Shown: piece by piece, positions 23,486 through 32,093 of the stretch | How the letters are laid out: the number at the start of each line of letters is the position of its first letter | Numbering within the stretch: the first letter of the stretch is position 1 | NCBI RefSeq assembly: GCF_002224485.1 | Contig: NZ_CP022463.1 | Location: 3,293,816 to 3,357,815, forward strand | DNA: 64,000 nucleotides | Direction of reading: 5' to 3' | Source: Sinomonas sp. R1AF57 | Lineage (GTDB): Bacteria > Actinomycetota > Actinomycetes > Actinomycetales > Micrococcaceae | The notes under the pieces: generated by a model | The model's input: only the letters and a program-made list of their open reading frames with translations | Database searches by the model: none | Told to the model about the DNA's origin: nothing | Position numbers and translations under genes: made by a program

Positions 23486-24097
23486 ATGGGTTCGGTCGAA
23501 GTCTCGTCACATCGCTACGCGCCCGCGCCCCCACGGGGCCGCGGGGCCAGGACGCGCCGGCGCATCATCGAGGCGGCCGCAGGACTCTTCGCCGCGCGCC
23601 CGGCCGATGCCGTCACGGTGAGCGAGATCGCCGGCGCGGCGGGGGTGTACCCGAACCAGATCACCTACCACTTCGGCTCCAAGGACTCCCTGTTCATCCA
23701 CGCCGCGTTCGCGCTCATGCTCCGCGACGCCGGGCGGATCGAGGGCGCCGGCTCGCGCATGACGACGGCGGCCGCCTTCCGCCGGGCGATCGCGCGGACG
23801 GTGCTCGTCACGCCGTCCCTGCCCGTGGTGATCAACGCCCTCGCCGTGGCGCGCGCGAAGCCCCAGCTCGGCGCCGTCGTCAAGGGGCACCTGAGCCTCC
23901 TGTTCCGGATGTCCGAGCGCTACCTCGAGCGCAGCCTGGACCTGCGCGGATGGCGGATCGAACGGTCCTCACGGCAGGAGGTGCGCACGTTCTGGGCTGC
24001 CGCGTTCGGCGCGATCCTCATCGCCCAGTCCGGCTATCCCGGCACCCAGGCGGACCTCGACCTCGCGGGGACGCTCACCATCCGGGAGCGGGAGTGA
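23486..24097 (+). CDS. TetR family regulator beside fabF
   Basis: This 203-residue protein has a TetR helix-turn-helix (RTRRRIIEAAAGLFAARPAD, VYPNQITYHFGSKDSLFIHAA). The C-terminal half (LLFRMSERYLERSLDL, VRTFWAAAFGAILIAQSGYPG) resembles the TetR_C_33-like group. ATG 23486 follows TACAAT by six bases, indicating a leaderless mRNA, and the second operator covers that -10. It probably senses an acyl compound and controls fabF, which is inference from the divergent pair. Confidence 0.87.
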   Translation: MGSVEVSSHRYAPAPPRGRGARTRRRIIEAAAGLFAARPADAVTVSEIAGAAGVYPNQITYHFGSKDSLFIHAAFALMLRDAGRIEGAGSRMTTAAAFRRAIARTVLVTPSLPVVINALAVARAKPQLGAVVKGHLSLLFRMSERYLERSLDLRGWRIERSSRQEVRTFWAAAFGAILIAQSGYPGTQADLDLAGTLTIRERE

Positions 24098-24121
24098 CTC
24101 GAAGACACGCTCCTGACCCAC

Positions 24122-24258
24122 AGAAGGTGACCCCCTGAAGGTGACCCCCAGAAGGTGACCCCCAAGAGCCCGTCTGGGGGTCACGTCCTGAAGGTCACCT
24201 CCTGGGGGTCACGTCCTGAAGGTCACGTCCTGAAGGTCACCTCCTGAAGGTCACGTCC
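24122..24258. repeat. 14-bp repeat array in two orientations between convergent genes
   Basis: Three units of the type AGAAGGTGACCCCC fill 24122-24163. After an 11-bp spacer come six units of the type TGAAGGTCACGTCC, 24175-24258, all exactly 14 bp. The two blocks are largely complementary and could fold together. The array fills the gap between tetR (+) and the monooxygenase gene (-). Confidence 0.92.
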
Positions 24259-24264
24259 CGCCGG

Positions 24265-25869
24265 TCAGCGCCGGTTCAGGAAGATGCTCACGTCGTCGTT
24301 GTTGATGAGGTCTGGCACGGTCCAGCCGTCGAGGTCGTACTCGGCGAGGCACTGGTCCGCGAACCCCTTCATCGAGGCGACCGTGCCGTTGCCCTCGGCG
24401 ACCATGAGTGTCTCGAGCTTGACGCCCTCGTGGTTGCCCGCGTAGTTGCGCTCGTAGAGCTCGTGGCGGCCGCCGAACTCGGTGCCGATCGCGTCCCAGA
24501 GCAGCTTCATGAGCTTGACCCGGTCCACGGCTGCCACACCCTCGGAGCCGCGGATGTACTTGTCGAGGTACGGGCGGATCTCGGGGGTCTTGAAGTCCAG
24601 CGCAGACGAGTTGAGGTAGATGAGGCCCGAGGCGACGTCCTGCTCGATGATCTCCTTGATGCGCGGGTACCCGGTCGACATGAACACCCGGTACGCCATG
24701 GCGTAGTCGACCTTGGGCAGAACCGTCCCATTGGGGCCCGGATCCGGGTTGAGCGCCATGCCGTCCGCGAGCGCGTAGAACATGTTCCGCCACGCGATGA
24801 CCTCGCCGGCGCGGGTCTGCACCCCCCGGAAGTCCTTGGTTCCCGTGATCTCGAGGGCCTTCAGCAGCAGGCCGGCTATGAAGTCCAGCTTCACGGCCAG
24901 GCGGATCACGCCCTGGAACGAGAAGCGGTTGAGGAAGCCGGTGGCGGGGGTGAAGTTGTTCATCTTGTCGATGTCGCCGTAGGAGAACACGTTCTCCCAG
25001 GGGACGAGGACGTTGTCGAAGACGAACACGGCGTCGTTCTCGTCCAGGCGCGACGAGAGCGGGTAGTCGAACGGCGTTCCCATCACGGCGGCCTGGTGCG
25101 AGTAGGAGGCCCGCGAGATGAGCTTCACCCCCGGCGAGTCCATGGGCACGGTGCAGATCAGAGCGAACTCCTTCCGCTTGATCGGCAGGCCGTAGTGGGC
25201 GATGAAGTTGTACTGCGTGATCGCCGAGCCCGTGGCCACGACCTTCGCACCCGAGACGACGAGCCCGGCGTCGGTCTCCTTCTGGACCTTCATGAACACG
25301 TCCCCGGCCTGCTCCGGCGGCAGGTGCCGGTCCACGGGCGGGTTCACGATCGCGTGGTTCCAGTAGAGGACCTTCTCCTGCGACTCCCTGTACCAGCGGT
25401 CCGCGTTGTCCTGGTAGGGCTCGTAGTACTCAGGCATGCCGCCGAGGGTGCCGAGGAAGGAGCCCTTGTAGTCGGGAGAGCGGCCGAGCCACCCGTAGGA
25501 CATCCGCGCCCACGTCTCGATCGCGGTGCGGGAGGCCTTCAGGTCGTCGATGCTGCGGGCGGCCTTGAAGAAGGGGTGTGTGAGGCCCCCCGAGCCGGTG
25601 TCCGTGGGCACGAGCAGCTTGCTCGCCGTGGCCTCGTCGTGGAAGCCGTCGTACAGGCGGGCGACCATCCGCACCGAGTTGCGGAAGGCCGGGTGGGTCG
25701 TGACGTCCTTGACCCGCTCGCCGTAGATCCAAACCTCGCGCCCGTCGCGGAGGGACTCGATGTACTCGTCTCCGGTCTGCGGCTTGAGGGGGTTGGCGGG
25801 CGTCGTGCGCTCGCTCATGTCGGGAACGGCGTGCGGGGCGGCGGTGGGCGTGTCGAGGATCTCGGTCAT
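24265..25869 (-). CDS. FADH2-dependent monooxygenase, oxygenase component (HpaB type)
   Basis: This 534-residue protein belongs to the HpaB/PheA1/NphA1 family of two-component flavin monooxygenases. Recognisable stretches include [56 protein letters not shown], the [18 protein letters not shown] loop and [16 protein letters not shown]. It hydroxylates a phenol using reduced flavin from the reductase at 25976. AAAGGA precedes ATG 25869. With an AraC regulator and catBC nearby, a phenol, 4-nitrophenol or 4-hydroxyphenylacetate substrate is likely; choosing among them is inference. Confidence 0.88.
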   Translation of the reverse strand: MTEILDTPTAAPHAVPDMSERTTPANPLKPQTGDEYIESLRDGREVWIYGERVKDVTTHPAFRNSVRMVARLYDGFHDEATASKLLVPTDTGSGGLTHPFFKAARSIDDLKASRTAIETWARMSYGWLGRSPDYKGSFLGTLGGMPEYYEPYQDNADRWYRESQEKVLYWNHAIVNPPVDRHLPPEQAGDVFMKVQKETDAGLVVSGAKVVATGSAITQYNFIAHYGLPIKRKEFALICTVPMDSPGVKLISRASYSHQAAVMGTPFDYPLSSRLDENDAVFVFDNVLVPWENVFSYGDIDKMNNFTPATGFLNRFSFQGVIRLAVKLDFIAGLLLKALEITGTKDFRGVQTRAGEVIAWRNMFYALADGMALNPDPGPNGTVLPKVDYAMAYRVFMSTGYPRIKEIIEQDVASGLIYLNSSALDFKTPEIRPYLDKYIRGSEGVAAVDRVKLMKLLWDAIGTEFGGRHELYERNYAGNHEGVKLETLMVAEGNGTVASMKGFADQCLAEYDLDGWTVPDLINNDDVSIFLNRR

Positions 25870-25975
25870 GGCTGGTTCCTTTCGATGGCCGACGGCGGCG
25901 CTGCCGCGGCGTGGGTGGGCGGGTGCGGTGTCGTGGGGCTACTGGCCTCTGCGAGGGAGGTGGAGCGGGAGGCGC

Positions 25976-26533
25976 CTACAGAACGGCGAGCGCGGGGACG
26001 AACGAGGACTGGGCAGCGTGGCCGTCGCCGCAGTAGTCCCAGGGCGCGCCGCCGACGAGGCCACCGAGGTGGTGGAACTTGCCGCCGAAGAACAGGAGCG
26101 GCGCGGCGGGGGTGATCTCGAGCGCGACGACCTCGCCGACGACGATGAGGTGGTCGCCGCCGTCGTATACGGCCCACGGGCGGCACTCCAGGGTCGCGGC
26201 GTTGCCGGCGAGGACCGGGACTCCGGTGGAGCTCTGCCCCCAGGCGGGGCCGTCCCTCATCGGCCTGCCCGCGAAGTGCAGGCACGTGTCCTGCTGGGCG
26301 GCGCCCATGATGTTGATCGCGAACGGCCGCTGGGCCACGAACCCGGACAGCTTGGACTCGCGCATGAGCGTGACCTGGGCCAGCGGCGGGTCGAGGGAGA
26401 CTGCGGTGAAGGCGCTCACGGTCGCACCGTGGGCCTCGCCGACGTCATTGCGGGTCGTGACGACTGTGACGCCTGTGCCGAAGCGCCCGAAGGCGTGCCG
26501 CAGGTCGCGCGGGTCGATGGGTGGGGTGGTCAT
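25976..26533 (-). CDS. Flavin reductase partner of the monooxygenase (HpaC type)
   Basis: This 185-residue flavin_reduct-domain protein shows AFGRFGTGVTVVTTRND, GATVSAFTAVSLDPPL, RPFAINIMGAAQQ and DHLIVVGEVVALE, the standard FMN/FAD and NADH site elements. It supplies reduced flavin to the HpaB-type oxygenase 106 bp downstream, with which it forms an operon. GAGGAG precedes ATG 26533; the longer upstream reading lacks conservation. The AraC-type gene upstream, with direct repeats in the intervening 195 bp, probably activates the pair. Confidence 0.88.
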   Translation of the reverse strand: MTTPPIDPRDLRHAFGRFGTGVTVVTTRNDVGEAHGATVSAFTAVSLDPPLAQVTLMRESKLSGFVAQRPFAINIMGAAQQDTCLHFAGRPMRDGPAWGQSSTGVPVLAGNAATLECRPWAVYDGGDHLIVVGEVVALEITPAAPLLFFGGKFHHLGGLVGGAPWDYCGDGHAAQSSFVPALAVL

Positions 26534-26649
26534 AGGGTGGTCTCCTCGTGTGTGGGCCGGCAGCGTCGCCGGCACGTCCTTTCCCCGGTGACGACGAGTG
26601 TTCCAGCTCACATCCGCTCTGCGAGGTCCTGCACTGGAGGATGTCCGGG

Positions 26650-26679
26650 GAGTGCAAGAACGTGTCCGAGGACTGCAAA
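26650..26679 (-). promoter_or_regulatory. Direct repeats, candidate AraC-type binding sites
   Basis: GAGTGCAAG (26650-26658) and GACTGCAAA (26671-26679) are exactly 21 bp apart, two helical turns, upstream of the reductase gene. AraC/XylS activators commonly bind such direct repeats. Confidence 0.45.
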
Positions 26680-26728
26680 TCGCGCGGCTGGCCGACTCGG
26701 GCGGGCGCGACCCGCGGCGGCCGGCCCG

Positions 26729-27748
26729 TCAGTCGGACAGGATCAGGGTGTCGGCACCGCCGCGCCGGGCGGCCAGCGGCGTCACGCCGAAGCGTGCCTT
26801 GAAGACGCGGGCGAAGTAGGCCTGCGAGGAGAAGCCGCATCTGGCGGCGACGGCCGCGATCGGCGTCGTCCGCTCGCCCTCGTCGGCGAGGAGGGACCGT
26901 GCCCGCTCGAGGCGCCGGCGCAGGACGTACGCGCCCGGCGGTTCCCCCTCTTCGGCGAACACGCGGGTGAGGTGCCGTTCGCTGATGCCCACGGCGTCAG
27001 CGACCCGCGCCGGGCACAGGTCAGCGTCCGCGAGTTGCTCCTCGATGAAGCAGCGGGCCGAGGCGAGGTAGCCCAGGGCCGTCCCGGCGCCCTTGCCCGC
27101 GACGAGGAGGCGCAGCAGTTCGATCGACGATGCCTCGACTCCCCGGGCGTCCAGCGGCGCGGCGGCCGGTGCACCGCCGGCTGTGCCCGTGGCGAGGGCC
27201 TCGCGGACGAGCCTCGCGAGCGCGAGCATGTGGCGGTTGGAGGAACCGGCGTCGTGGAAGTCGACGACAACCGGCTTGGTGAGCGGCCTCCCGCCGGACA
27301 GGGCGAGGTACTCCTCGCGCGGGATCGTCAGGACCATCTCCTCGACGCCCCGGTGGAAGCCGCGCATGAAGGGCCGGTCGGCGTCGTAGATGACGGCCTG
27401 GCCCGGCCTCAGCGTCTCGAAGCCGCCCGGGTAGTAGAAGAACGCCTCGCCGGCGAGCGCGAAGAACACGCCGATGACGTCCATCGGATGCCGGCGGATG
27501 AACCGCTCATTCCGCTCGATGACCTGGGCGCTCCCCCGCACCTGGGCGAGCTTGATCGAGGGGAAGTGCAGGTTGATCTCCGCCGCCGCGAGCGGCGAGT
27601 CGTCCATCGTCCGGATGTCGAGAGCGATGAGCGCCTTCGCATTGTGGATCGACCAGAGCTCCACCCGGTTCGCCGTGGGGATGCCCTCGGTCGAGAACGC
27701 GAGCGTGCGCGCCGGGCCCGGGCCCCCGGTTGCGGCCGTGGAAGTCAT
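26729..27748 (-). CDS. AraC/XylS family activator of the monooxygenase operon
   Basis: This 339-residue protein has an N-terminal AraC-binding-like (AraC_binding_2) domain (EINLHFPSIKLAQVRGSAQVI, GQAVIYDADRPFMRGFH). Two C-terminal helix-turn-helix motifs follow (VADAVGISERHLTRVFAEEG and AAVAARCGFSSQAYFARVFK). This is the layout of NphR/PheR-like activators found beside two-component phenol hydroxylases. It is in the same orientation as the reductase and oxygenase genes, 195 bp upstream. ATG 27748 gives a family-typical length. A phenolic inducer is inference. Confidence 0.87.
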   Translation of the reverse strand: MTSTAATGGPGPARTLAFSTEGIPTANRVELWSIHNAKALIALDIRTMDDSPLAAAEINLHFPSIKLAQVRGSAQVIERNERFIRRHPMDVIGVFFALAGEAFFYYPGGFETLRPGQAVIYDADRPFMRGFHRGVEEMVLTIPREEYLALSGGRPLTKPVVVDFHDAGSSNRHMLALARLVREALATGTAGGAPAAAPLDARGVEASSIELLRLLVAGKGAGTALGYLASARCFIEEQLADADLCPARVADAVGISERHLTRVFAEEGEPPGAYVLRRRLERARSLLADEGERTTPIAAVAARCGFSSQAYFARVFKARFGVTPLAARRGGADTLILSD

Positions 27749-27890
27749 CGTCGGTCATCAGCTCCTCGGCGTCGTGCATGCACCCTGCGGATTGCTGTGA
27801 GCGGCGTCACTGCCGCTGGAATGGACCGACTGTACGGGAGAGCGCCTTGGCGGCCGCGGCCCTGCTTCCGCTGAGTTGAAACGGCCTGGT

Positions 27891-28064
27891 TCAGGCGCCG
27901 CAGTCCGGGCACCACCAACCCGCCCAGGCGGCGGACTCCAGCCCGTGCTCGTGGGGACGCACGACGCCGGCGCTCGGCGTGCCGCTGCCGTCGCGCCCTC
28001 CGCTGGGGGCGCCGGGCACCGGCGAGGAGGCGGGGCGGGCAAGGGTCAGGAGGGTGAAGAGCAT
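27891..28064 (-). CDS. Small ORF ending in CPDCGA
   Basis: This 57-codon frame opens MLFTLLTLARPASSPVPGAP and ends AAWAGWWCPDCGA, a zinc-ribbon-like tail. Its leader, GAAAGGACCAGCC before ATG 28064, is nearly the same as the leader of the HpaB-type gene (GAAAGGAACCAGCC before ATG 25869). It overlaps the end of the truncated reductase by 19 bp. It may be the debris of an oxygenase gene that once followed that reductase, or a small metal-binding peptide. Evidence is limited. Confidence 0.35.
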   Translation of the reverse strand: MLFTLLTLARPASSPVPGAPSGGRDGSGTPSAGVVRPHEHGLESAAWAGWWCPDCGA

Positions 28065-28411
28065 GGCTGGTCCTTTCGGCAGGAGACGACCTCACCGACC
28101 GCGATCACGTGGTCGCCGCCGTCGTAGACGTTCCAGGGGCTGCAGGTCAGGGTCATCTCGGTCCCGGACGCATCTGGGACGTCGACGGTGAAGGGCGCGT
28201 CGCCCACACACTGGGCGGCGGCGGAGCTGCGGGGCAGCGTGACGAGAGCCAGGGGCGGGTCGAGTGAGACGAGCGTGAAGGCTCCAGCCCCGCATCGGTG
28301 CGCGGCGCCGTCGTACGCTTCCGCGGTGACGATGGCCCCAGAGGAGGGCCGCGGGAGCGCCATGGCGCCGAGGCCGGGGCCCTGCGGTCCGGAACTTGTC
28401 TCGGTGCTCAT
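28046..28411 (-). pseudogene. Truncated second flavin reductase
   Basis: These 121 codons align in pieces with the HpaC-type protein: GAGAFTLVSLDPPLALVTLPR, then DAPFTVDVPDASG, then SPWNVYDGGDHVIAVGEVVS. The first 25 residues lack the usual FGRFGTGVTVVTT block. About 25-30 residues between VPDASG and LTCSPW are deleted, and the C-terminal third, with GGKFHHL, is missing. AAGGAG precedes ATG 28411, so it may still be translated. It is probably a decaying paralogue of the gene at 25976. Its upstream region is homologous to the catR promoter. Confidence 0.75.
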
Positions 28412-28454
28412 GGCGACTCCTTCGTCCTTCCCTGTGATCCATCTCACCGGGTGA

Positions 28455-28516
28455 TGCTTCCACCGTAGGACGGGGTATTGAGCTGAGGGAAATACTGATT
28501 TCGGCGCCATTGAGAC
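28455..28516 (-). promoter_or_regulatory. Promoter region homologous to the catR promoter
   Basis: About 60 bp here matches 32094-32155, upstream of catR. Shared parts are CGTAGGAC and, over 28487-28515, 21 of 29 positions ending in CATTGAGA. In both, the minus strand reads TACGST (a -10-like box) upstream of the gene. A LysR-type site is likely. Confidence 0.55.
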
Positions 28517-28606
28517 CCCTCGGATCTCATCGGTACGGTCTGAACCAGCGCTGGGAGACCAGCGGTACGCTGGGCTGGCTCGCCGACGACTTGGAATGAG
28601 GGCACC

Positions 28607-29734
28607 ATGTCCGAACCGCCCGCCACTCCCCCGCGCAGGCAGGTCGCTGACCTCTGGTCCGACGGCCTCGGCCGCGCAGGGATTCGCTCGGTGCAGGCCC
28701 TCGCGGTCGGCGCCCTCATATGGGCGGTGCTCTGGGTCCTGCTGCGCATCCCGCTCGTGGTCATCCCCGTGGTCGTCGCCGCGATCCTCGCGTGCGCGAT
28801 CGCCCCGCTCGTGCGCTGGCTGCACGGCCACGGGTGGCCGCGGGCCCTGGCAGTGCTGGCCTCCTTCGTGGCGATCCTGGCGGTCTTCGGCGGGATCATC
28901 ACCGGCATCGTGTTCCTCGTCCGCGCGCAGGCCCACGAGCTGGCGGAACGGTTCACGGCCGGCCTCGAGCAGCTCCACAGCTTCCTCAACAACGGGCCCG
29001 CGCGCATCAGCGACGAGCAGATCGCCCAGGCGCGCGACTCCATCCAGCACTTCTTCACGTCCGGGAGCGTCGGGGCCGAGGCCCTCACCGGGGCCCGCGC
29101 GGCCGGCGAGATCGTCACCTCGCTCATCCTGATGGCCGTGATCCTGTTCTTCTTCCTCAAGGACGGCCGCCAGATCCTCGAATTCCTCCTGTGGTTCATG
29201 CCGCCCTCGCACCGGGAGAGGGCCCGGCTCGCCGCGGACCGGAGCGCGATCGTGCTCGGCGGCTACGTCCGCGGCACGGTGATGGTCGCCGCCGCGGACG
29301 CGGTCATCGTCGGGATCGGGCTGCAGGTCCTGGGGGTGCCGCTGGCGCTGCCCCTGGCCGTGTTCGTGTTCATCGGAGGGTTCATCCCGATCCTGGGCGC
29401 GACCCTCGCGGGGTTCCTCGCCGTGGGCATCGCCCTGATCTCGAACGGGCCGGTGGTGGCGCTCGTCGCGCTGATCGTGGTCCTGGCCGCGAACCAGATC
29501 GAGCACCACCTCCTCCAGCCGCTCCTCATGGGCCGGGTGCTCTCGATCCACGGCCTCGCGATCCTCCTCGCACTCGCGTCCGGGACGGTCCTCGCCGGGA
29601 TCATCGGGGCACTGCTGGCGGTTCCTGTCACGGCCGTCGCGTGGACGGTCATCAAGACCTGGACGGGCCGCGGCGAGAGCCCTGAGGGCCCTCCGCTCAG
29701 CGGATCGAGTTGGGATGCTTCGCCAGCGGAGTGA
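28607..29734 (+). CDS. AI-2E family transporter (PerM/YdiK type)
   Basis: This 375-residue membrane protein has about seven or eight spans. The family pattern is clear: paired N-terminal helices (LIWAVLWVLLRIPLVVIPVVV), a soluble helical stretch at 115-160, then LILMAVILFFFLKDGR, GGYVRGTVMVAAADAVIVGI, FVFIGGFIPILGATLAG and NQIEHHLLQPLLMGRVLSIH. Members include autoinducer-2 exporters and Na+/H+ antiporters; the substrate is not predictable. ATG 28607 gives the usual length. Its last 38 bp overlap the end of the convergent catC gene. Confidence 0.87.
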   Translation: MSEPPATPPRRQVADLWSDGLGRAGIRSVQALAVGALIWAVLWVLLRIPLVVIPVVVAAILACAIAPLVRWLHGHGWPRALAVLASFVAILAVFGGIITGIVFLVRAQAHELAERFTAGLEQLHSFLNNGPARISDEQIAQARDSIQHFFTSGSVGAEALTGARAAGEIVTSLILMAVILFFFLKDGRQILEFLLWFMPPSHRERARLAADRSAIVLGGYVRGTVMVAAADAVIVGIGLQVLGVPLALPLAVFVFIGGFIPILGATLAGFLAVGIALISNGPVVALVALIVVLAANQIEHHLLQPLLMGRVLSIHGLAILLALASGTVLAGIIGALLAVPVTAVAWTVIKTWTGRGESPEGPPLSGSSWDASPAE

Positions 29735-29975
29735 CCTTGATCTTCATGTACGGGTACATGGGGAAGCCGCTCAGGATCGTGTGGAGCTCGTCGTTGGACT
29801 CGACGTCGAACAGCGAGTGGTTGGCGTACTCCCCCACGATCCGCCAGATGCCGGCCATCTTCCCCGAACGCTGGAGGCCTGCCGAGTACTCCTTCTCTCG
29901 GGCCTGGAAGTCCGCAACCTGCTCGGGGGTCAGATGGGGCGGGAACGTCACGTCCATGCGTGCCATGAACAGCAT
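29697..29975 (-). CDS. catC: Muconolactone delta-isomerase
   Basis: This 92-residue protein has the family sequence MLFMARMDVTFPPHLTPEQV, REKEYSAGLQRSGKMAGIWRIVGEYAN and ELHTILSGFPMYPYMKIKVTPL. It isomerises muconolactone to 3-oxoadipate enol-lactone in the catechol branch of the beta-ketoadipate pathway. GAGGAGG precedes ATG 29975; the longer reading runs back into catB out of frame. It follows catB by 10 bp, so the two are one operon. The 3' end overlaps the convergent AI-2E gene by 38 bp. Confidence 0.93.
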   Translation of the reverse strand: MLFMARMDVTFPPHLTPEQVADFQAREKEYSAGLQRSGKMAGIWRIVGEYANHSLFDVESNDELHTILSGFPMYPYMKIKVTPLAKHPNSIR

Positions 29976-29985
29976 GTGGTCCTCC

Positions 29986-31089
29986 TCAGGAATCCTGGCG
30001 GTAGCGGGCGAGCTTGCCCTCGTCGATCTCGGCGCCCACGCCGGGCACCTCGCGGACGCGGATGACCCCGTCGCGGATCTCGAGCGGTTCGGCGAGGAGG
30101 TCGTCGGACATGTCCAGGAAGTTGGACAGCTCCCCCGCACGGCGCTGGCTGGCCTCGTGCGCCGCGCCGAACGTGACGGTGGCGAGGGACCCGATCTGCG
30201 TGTCGATCTGGTTGCCCATCGTCACGTCCACGCCGAGGCCGGTGCACAGCCCGAGGATCTCGCCGGCCTTCGTGAACCCGCTGCGGGCCGTCTTGATGCA
30301 GATGGCGTTGCACCCGCCGGAGAGGAGCTCGCGCGAGACGTCCCCGGGGGTCGGCACCGACTCGTCGCCCACGATCGGGATCTGCGAGTGCTGCACGAGG
30401 CGGCGGCGGCTCAGCGCCTCTGACGCGTCGCACGGCTCCTCGAGCGCGGTCAGCCCCATGCCCTCGGTGCGGCGCAGCACCTCCATCGCCTCGTTGGCGG
30501 TCCAGCCGCGGTTCGCGTCGAGGTAGATCTCGACGTCGTCGCCGAGGCCCTCGCGCAGCACGCGGACGGCCTCCACATCGAGGCCGAGCGGGCGGCGGCC
30601 GGTCTTGAGCTTGAAGGTCGTCACGCCGTACTGCTCGCGGAACCGCTGGGCCTCCTCGAGCAGCTCGTGGGCCGGGCGGAAGCCGAGCATGTGGGAGACG
30701 CGCATGCCGTCCGCGTAGCCGCCGAGGAGCTTGTGGACCGGGACGCCGAGGGACTTGCCGATGAGGTCCCACAGCGCGATGTCCACGGCGCCCTTGGCGG
30801 TGTCGTTGTGGACCGTACGGCCCATGATGCGCTGGGCCTTCTCGCGGTCGAGCGGGTCCAGCCCCGTCAGCTGCGGCGAGAAGAGGTCCCGGACCACCGC
30901 GACGATCGAGGCCTGCGTCTCGCCGTAGGTGTAGGGCCGCGGCGGGGTGTCGGCGATGCCCACGAGCCCGTCGTCGGTGTGGATCCGCAGGAGCACGTGC
31001 TCGGCGTCGTGGACCTCCCCGCTCGCGAACTTCAGCGGGTGGGTGTAGGGGATCGAGTACGGGATCGCTTCGATGCGCTCAATCTTCAC
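29986..31089 (-). CDS. catB: Muconate cycloisomerase
   Basis: This 367-residue enolase-superfamily protein of the muconate-lactonizing subgroup has the KxK motif in TFKLKTG. Metal ligands are Asp in YLDANRGW, Glu in ALEEPCDA and Asp in VGDESVP, with the second catalytic Lys in ICIKTARSG. It converts cis,cis-muconate to muconolactone. The start is GTG 31089 with AAGGAG upstream. It begins inside the end of catR (11-bp overlap) and is followed by catC, forming catR-catB-catC on one strand. catA, the catechol 1,2-dioxygenase gene, is not in the window. Confidence 0.93.
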   Translation of the reverse strand: MKIERIEAIPYSIPYTHPLKFASGEVHDAEHVLLRIHTDDGLVGIADTPPRPYTYGETQASIVAVVRDLFSPQLTGLDPLDREKAQRIMGRTVHNDTAKGAVDIALWDLIGKSLGVPVHKLLGGYADGMRVSHMLGFRPAHELLEEAQRFREQYGVTTFKLKTGRRPLGLDVEAVRVLREGLGDDVEIYLDANRGWTANEAMEVLRRTEGMGLTALEEPCDASEALSRRRLVQHSQIPIVGDESVPTPGDVSRELLSGGCNAICIKTARSGFTKAGEILGLCTGLGVDVTMGNQIDTQIGSLATVTFGAAHEASQRRAGELSNFLDMSDDLLAEPLEIRDGVIRVREVPGVGAEIDEGKLARYRQDS

Positions 31090-32044
31090 GGGTGGGCTCC
31101 TTCACGGGCTGGGTGCGCACGACGGCGGGTGGCTGGGCCGCGCGGGGTGCGGCGGCGCCGTCGTGCGCGGGTGCGGACACGGTGTCGAAGAGGGCGAGGA
31201 AGCGGCGGACGAGCGGCGTCTGGGCGCCGCGCCGCCACGCGACCGCCAGGTCCACCGGCGGGGCGTTGCGCACGGGCCGGAAGACGATGCCCTGGAACGC
31301 GAACCGGCGGGTCGTCATGGGCACGAGCGCGAGGCCCATCCCGGCGGCGACGAGCGCGAGGAGGGTCGAGGTCTCGGCGGCCTCCTGGACGACGCGGGGC
31401 GTGAAGCCCTCGCGGTGGCACGCTTCGCGGAAGATCCGGGTCACGACGGACTGGGCGGGGTACCCGACGAACGATTCGCCCGCGAGATCGGCGAGGTCGA
31501 GCTGGGAACGCTCCGCCCACGGGGAGTCGGCAGGGAGCGCGGCGACGAGTCGGTCCTGGTCGAGGAAGGCCAGGTCGACCTCCGGCGAGTCGACCGGCGG
31601 GCGGAGGACGGCGACGTCGAGCCTGCCCTCCTCGAGGTCGGCCACCATCTGCGGCGTGAGCATCTCGCCGTGGACGCTGAGCTTGAGGCCGGGCAGCTCG
31701 CGGCGGGCCTTCTGCACGAGCGGCGGGAGCAGCCGGTAGGTGGCCGAGCCGGAGAAGCCGACGCGGAGCACGCCCGCCGCACCGGCTCCCACCTGCGCGA
31801 CGTCCGACTCGAGCTCCTCGAGGTCCTGCAGGATGCGGCGGCCGCGCTCGAGGAGCAGCTCGCCGGCGGGGGTCAGCTCGACCTTGCGGGTGGTGCGCTC
31901 GAACAGGGGCGTGCCGAGCTGCTCCTCGAGCTGCTTGATCTGCTGGGACAGCGGCGGCTGGGCCATGTGCAGGCGCTGGGCCGCGCGGCCGAAGTGCCGC
32001 TCCTCGGCGACCGCGACGAAGTACCTCAGGTGTCGCGTCTCCAT
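31079..32044 (-). CDS. catR: LysR family regulator of catechol genes
   Basis: This 321-residue LysR protein has an N-terminal helix-turn-helix (METRHLRYFVAVAEERHFGRAAQ, MAQPPLSQQIKQLEEQLGTPLF) and a C-terminal effector domain (VGFSGSATYRLLPPLVQKARR, DVAVLRPPVDSP, GMGLALVPMTTRRF). Together with catBC directly downstream this matches CatR/BenM-like regulators that sense muconate. ATG 32044 has GCGAGGGGG upstream. Unusually it is co-directional with and overlaps catB instead of being divergent. Its last 30 codons hold an 13-bp-stem hairpin built from the 11-mer repeat (31115-31168). Confidence 0.88.
   Translation of the reverse strand: METRHLRYFVAVAEERHFGRAAQRLHMAQPPLSQQIKQLEEQLGTPLFERTTRKVELTPAGELLLERGRRILQDLEELESDVAQVGAGAAGVLRVGFSGSATYRLLPPLVQKARRELPGLKLSVHGEMLTPQMVADLEEGRLDVAVLRPPVDSPEVDLAFLDQDRLVAALPADSPWAERSQLDLADLAGESFVGYPAQSVVTRIFREACHREGFTPRVVQEAAETSTLLALVAAGMGLALVPMTTRRFAFQGIVFRPVRNAPPVDLAVAWRRGAQTPLVRRFLALFDTVSAPAHDGAAAPRAAQPPAVVRTQPVKEPTRED
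31115..31168 (-). terminator. Hairpin inside the 3' end of catR, upstream of catB
   Basis: GCGCACGACGGCG (31115-31127) pairs perfectly with CGCCGTCGTGCGC (31156-31168), with 28 bases between. It lies within catR coding sequence, 26 bases before the catB start, so it could terminate or attenuate the transcript between catR and catB. Confidence 0.5.
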
Positions 32045-32093
32045 GGCCCCCTCGCCTGCTCTCGTCACGGGTGTCCGGTCCGGCAGAGGCCGG

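Noticed and set aside
25760-27874. Plus-strand open frame of 704 codons over the monooxygenase, reductase and AraC genes
   Set aside because: Codon-shadow composition only; the minus-strand genes have clear family motifs.
28412-29551. Upstream extension of the truncated reductase frame
   Set aside because: It runs antisense through the AI-2E transporter gene; the ATG at 28411 has its own ribosome site.
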